A stretch of DNA of 64,000 bases from UBA1381 sp964399965 (GTDB taxonomy: Bacteria > Bacillota > Clostridia > UBA1381): positions 1 through 64,000 of the forward strand of contig CAYNRX010000001.1 of NCBI GenBank assembly GCA_964399965.1, written 5' to 3'. A program made the translations under genes and the position numbers. Below the pieces are notes generated by a model. The model was not told the DNA's origin. It did not search any database and saw only the letters and a program-made list of their open reading frames with translations. Below are positions 61,605 to 64,000 of the stretch, piece after piece; position 1 is the first letter of the stretch, and every line of letters starts with the position of its first letter.

Positions 61605-63170
61605 TTATCCTATAGTCCAGCTCTCTATCCCGTAAAACGGGTTGGACTGTGTAGGGCTGACGTCCGTCTGCACTTTTGCGCTGCGCATAACAGCCGCACG
61701 CCGGTAAAACAGCGGCACAAACGGCACGTCTTCATATACAAGCTGCCCATACCTCATAAACAGCTGGTTAAGCGTTATCTCATCGACCGTTGTCCCCATA
61801 GAAGAAACTACGGAATCCATTTCCGGGTTAGAATAAGAAAACAGATTCTGCCCCGAATATACCAGCTGATATGGATCCTGGTTCGCTGCAAGCTCTATCT
61901 CGCCAATGAACAGATCGAAATCTCTCGCCTGCAATGCCGCTGTATATTCAGCACCGCTTCTGTCATCGACCTCGGCCTTTATGCCGATAGTCCCATACGC
62001 TTCCGCTATATATTCAGTTATAGAAACACTTTGCGCGTCATCCGCATTAGCCAGTATTGTGATCGAAAGCCGTTCGCGCGATCCCTGCAAGCTCCTGCTC
62101 CAGCCGTTATCTCCCAGTTCCCAGCCATCGCTGCGCAAAAGCTCCATAGCATAGTCCATATTGCCGCCGGTGCTTTTTTCAGCATCAAACGCGTATATTG
62201 AATTAGGATTTATCGCATAATCAACGTCATAGCCCTGTCCATACAACAGGGACGATACTATATCACGTTTATTCACTGCCTCCGCCAAAGCCTGTCTCGT
62301 TGCTTCATTCCAGAGATATGACCTATTTAGGTTGAATCCCAGATAAACCAGTTTATTGGAAGCATAATCATCCATTTTTACATTGCCCTTTATCGTGTAT
62401 CCCGTATCATCGGTCTCTCGGCTCGTTATAAGATCCACGCGGCCGGTGTCAAACATATTCAGGGCGTCCTCCCTGCCCTGGACGGTGTATATATCGACCT
62501 CTTCAATCTGTGGCAGCGTCCCATGCCAGCCCTCATACCGGTAAAAGGCTATACTGTCCACAGTCTTTTTTTCGCCGTAATAATAGGGGCCTGTCCCTAT
62601 CGGAACGTATGAACGGTCAGCTCGGGCAGCAGTTCTGTTTTTCACTATCGGATATGTCAAAATACTTCCAACGTCCGGCACTGCCCTTGACAGCTTGAAT
62701 ATCACCCTATCACCGGAAACGGTGCAGGAGCGCATGACTCCCAAATTTCCGCTGTAGGCAGGATTTTCAGCCGCCATATTGGTGCTGTAAACAACATCCC
62801 TGGCTTCTAAAACAGAGCCGTCATGGAAAGTGACTCCGCTTTTTATCCCCACCGTTACAGTAAGGCCATCGCTTGAAAGCTCATATCCGGTTGCCAGCAC
62901 CGGTACCGACTTCCCATTCGTTCCCACATCGAACAGCGGCTCATACACCAGCCGCATACTGCTGCGTACCGACTGCGAAGCGGTAGCCAGCGGCTGAAAT
63001 GTATCAAAATCATAAACCGCCAGCGTCAGTATATTTTTGATCTGTATCTGTTCCTCCGCAGCCGGCGGTTCTGTTGGACTTTCTCCTTTCTCGCCGCCCA
63101 GACTGAATGAACAGCCGGACAAAAACAGCATACAAAACGCCAAAACAACAGCTGTTATTTTTATGCTCAT
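61605..63170 (-). CDS. ABC transporter solute-binding lipoprotein, family 5
   Basis: A 521-residue peptide/nickel-type binding protein (SBP_bac_5). Lipoprotein signal (FCMLFLSGCSFS) with the lipidated Cys at about 20. LVYEPLFDVGTNGKSVPVLATGYELSSDG and KSGVTFHDGSVLEARDVVYS are family signatures. No ABC permease or ATPase is nearby, so it must share a transporter encoded elsewhere. Between pgeF and rpiR in one operon; a muropeptide ligand is plausible. Confidence 0.92.
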   Translation of the reverse strand: MSIKITAVVLAFCMLFLSGCSFSLGGEKGESPTEPPAAEEQIQIKNILTLAVYDFDTFQPLATASQSVRSSMRLVYEPLFDVGTNGKSVPVLATGYELSSDGLTVTVGIKSGVTFHDGSVLEARDVVYSTNMAAENPAYSGNLGVMRSCTVSGDRVIFKLSRAVPDVGSILTYPIVKNRTAARADRSYVPIGTGPYYYGEKKTVDSIAFYRYEGWHGTLPQIEEVDIYTVQGREDALNMFDTGRVDLITSRETDDTGYTIKGNVKMDDYASNKLVYLGFNLNRSYLWNEATRQALAEAVNKRDIVSSLLYGQGYDVDYAINPNSIYAFDAEKSTGGNMDYAMELLRSDGWELGDNGWSRSLQGSRERLSITILANADDAQSVSITEYIAEAYGTIGIKAEVDDRSGAEYTAALQARDFDLFIGEIELAANQDPYQLVYSGQNLFSYSNPEMDSVVSSMGTTVDEITLNQLFMRYGQLVYEDVPFVPLFYRRAAVMRSAKVQTDVSPTQSNPFYGIESWTIG

Positions 63171-63174
63171 ACTG

Positions 63175-63984
63175 TTATACCGTCTCCTTTAATTCAATGA
63201 TCGCGCCCAAATTCCCCCGTACACCGTTTGTCTTTCTGTGGCTGAACAGCAGCTCACTGTTGCAATACGTACAGATATTGGCAACTGTCACATTCCTCTC
63301 GGGGATACCGGCTTTTATAAACTGCCCCAGGCAGGCCGTTTGAAGATCCACATGATATTTATCCCCATATTTTTCAGCAGTTTCTCCGCCAAATCCCTTT
63401 ATAAACAGCCGGGCTATCTCATCGCTGACCTCGAAATGGCATTTGCCTATCGAAGGACCTATCGCCGCCAAAATGTCTTCCAGCCGGCTGCCATATTGGG
63501 CTTTCATCATTTCCACCGCTTTATAGCCTATGCGGGCTACTGTTCCCCTCCAGCCTGAATGGACGCTTGCTATGACTCGTCTTTTCGGATCCAGCAAAAA
63601 AAGCGGCACACAATCGGCATATACCGTCAATAGCGGTATGCCGGATTCACCGGTCATCAACCCGTCCGCGCTCTCAAAACGATTCTCAAACAGGATGCCG
63701 TTGCCGCAATCGCTCTCATCAGCTATGTGGATATTATTTTCATGCACCTGTTTTGAGCATACAAGGCGTTTGTAATCAACGCCTATCGCCTCGCATATTC
63801 TGCGGTGATTTTCTATCACGTTTTCTTTTTTGTCATCGCAATGAAAACGCAGATTAAGCGTACCGTATGCCCCGCTGCTTACACCGCCGCGCCGCGTTGT
63901 GAAGCAATGACGCACAAGTCCCGTTTCCTCAAATGAATCTATGATATAATAGGAGATATTTCCTTTATTTACCAATCTAAACAT
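63175..63984 (-). CDS. pgeF: Peptidoglycan editing factor / purine nucleoside phosphorylase PgeF
   Basis: A 269-residue multicopper-oxidase-like (DUF152, YfiH) protein. RHCFTTRRGGVS, LVCSKQVHENNI, DCVPLFLLDPKRRVIASVHSGWRGTVARI and FSHRKTNGVRGNLGAII hold the conserved Zn-binding His and Cys residues. Relatives prevent misincorporation of Ser for Ala in muropeptides (E. coli) or act as purine nucleoside enzymes. First gene visible in the operon; AGCAGGAG lies before the ATG. Confidence 0.93.
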   Translation of the reverse strand: MFRLVNKGNISYYIIDSFEETGLVRHCFTTRRGGVSSGAYGTLNLRFHCDDKKENVIENHRRICEAIGVDYKRLVCSKQVHENNIHIADESDCGNGILFENRFESADGLMTGESGIPLLTVYADCVPLFLLDPKRRVIASVHSGWRGTVARIGYKAVEMMKAQYGSRLEDILAAIGPSIGKCHFEVSDEIARLFIKGFGGETAEKYGDKYHVDLQTACLGQFIKAGIPERNVTVANICTYCNSELLFSHRKTNGVRGNLGAIIELKETV

Positions 63985-64000
63985 TGTTTACTCCTGCTCT

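Overview
This 64 kb window looks like chromosomal DNA of a spore-lineage Clostridia species (Firmicutes, moderate GC). The evidence is the L21 leader, Asp23/Gls24, GerMN and PdaB-type proteins, an SLH-domain surface protein, an ECF S-component, HutP, and consensus sigma-A promoters with strong AGGAGG ribosome sites. Two rhamnogalacturonan lyases (PL11), a two-domain acetylesterase and a large multimodular glycosidase suggest a gut pectin degrader. A Monoglobus-like organism would fit, but that is inference only.

Layout. 0-3.5 kb (minus): guaA-glmS. 3.7-12.1 kb (minus): a carbohydrate island with a secreted PL11 lyase, a GDSL+SASA esterase, a DUF3737 beta-helix protein and an alpha/beta hydrolase. 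Its lyase and esterase 3' ends carry a duplicated 99-bp element. 12.1-12.3 kb: first copy of a 214-bp multi-hairpin insertion element. 12.4-14.5 kb (minus): rplU, rpmA and obgE behind an L21 leader. 14.6-17.3 kb: an AraC regulator, a transglutaminase-fold protein and a cupin. 17.3-17.9 kb (minus): a five-tRNA operon (Val, Asp, Phe, Gly, Cys). 18-25.5 kb: a Ca-type P-ATPase, a RAYT-like protein, the second copy of the 214-bp element, a PdaB-like deacetylase, YitT, TetR and an aldo/keto reductase. 25.5-27.9 kb: an SLH-M13 peptidase.

27.9-36.3 kb (minus) is a housekeeping block: rsmD-coaD, a coiled-coil protein, fhs-tsaE-tsaB-rpiB, murA-ftsQ-ftsZ. 36.4-39.2 kb (minus): a second PL11 lyase, without a signal peptide. 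39.4-44.2 kb (minus): pyruvate:ferredoxin oxidoreductase and a D,D-carboxypeptidase. 44.4-50.6 kb (plus): a YdcZ-like transporter, a small conserved protein, an AraC regulator and a 1414-residue secreted glycosidase. 50.8-52.4 kb: a probable pantothenate ECF S-component with coaX. 52.9-57.4 kb: AraC-GNAT, then a response regulator, histidine kinase and GerMN protein. 58-64 kb: an Asp23 protein, then a minus-strand operon pgeF, solute-binding protein, rpiR, baiN-like, hutP, aroH.

The strongest unexplained signals are three. (1) A 214-bp element present twice (94% identical), each copy flanked by its own 11-13 bp direct repeat, holding five hairpins whose stem differences keep pairing only as G-U in plus-strand RNA; one copy lies next to a RAYT-like gene that has lost one HUH histidine. 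(2) An A9 tract that puts a perfect RBS, ATG and signal-peptide start one base out of frame with the secreted lyase. (3) A glycosidase with a repeated terminal module and an inserted DNRLRE-type domain, whose C-terminal domain recurs on the secreted lyase.
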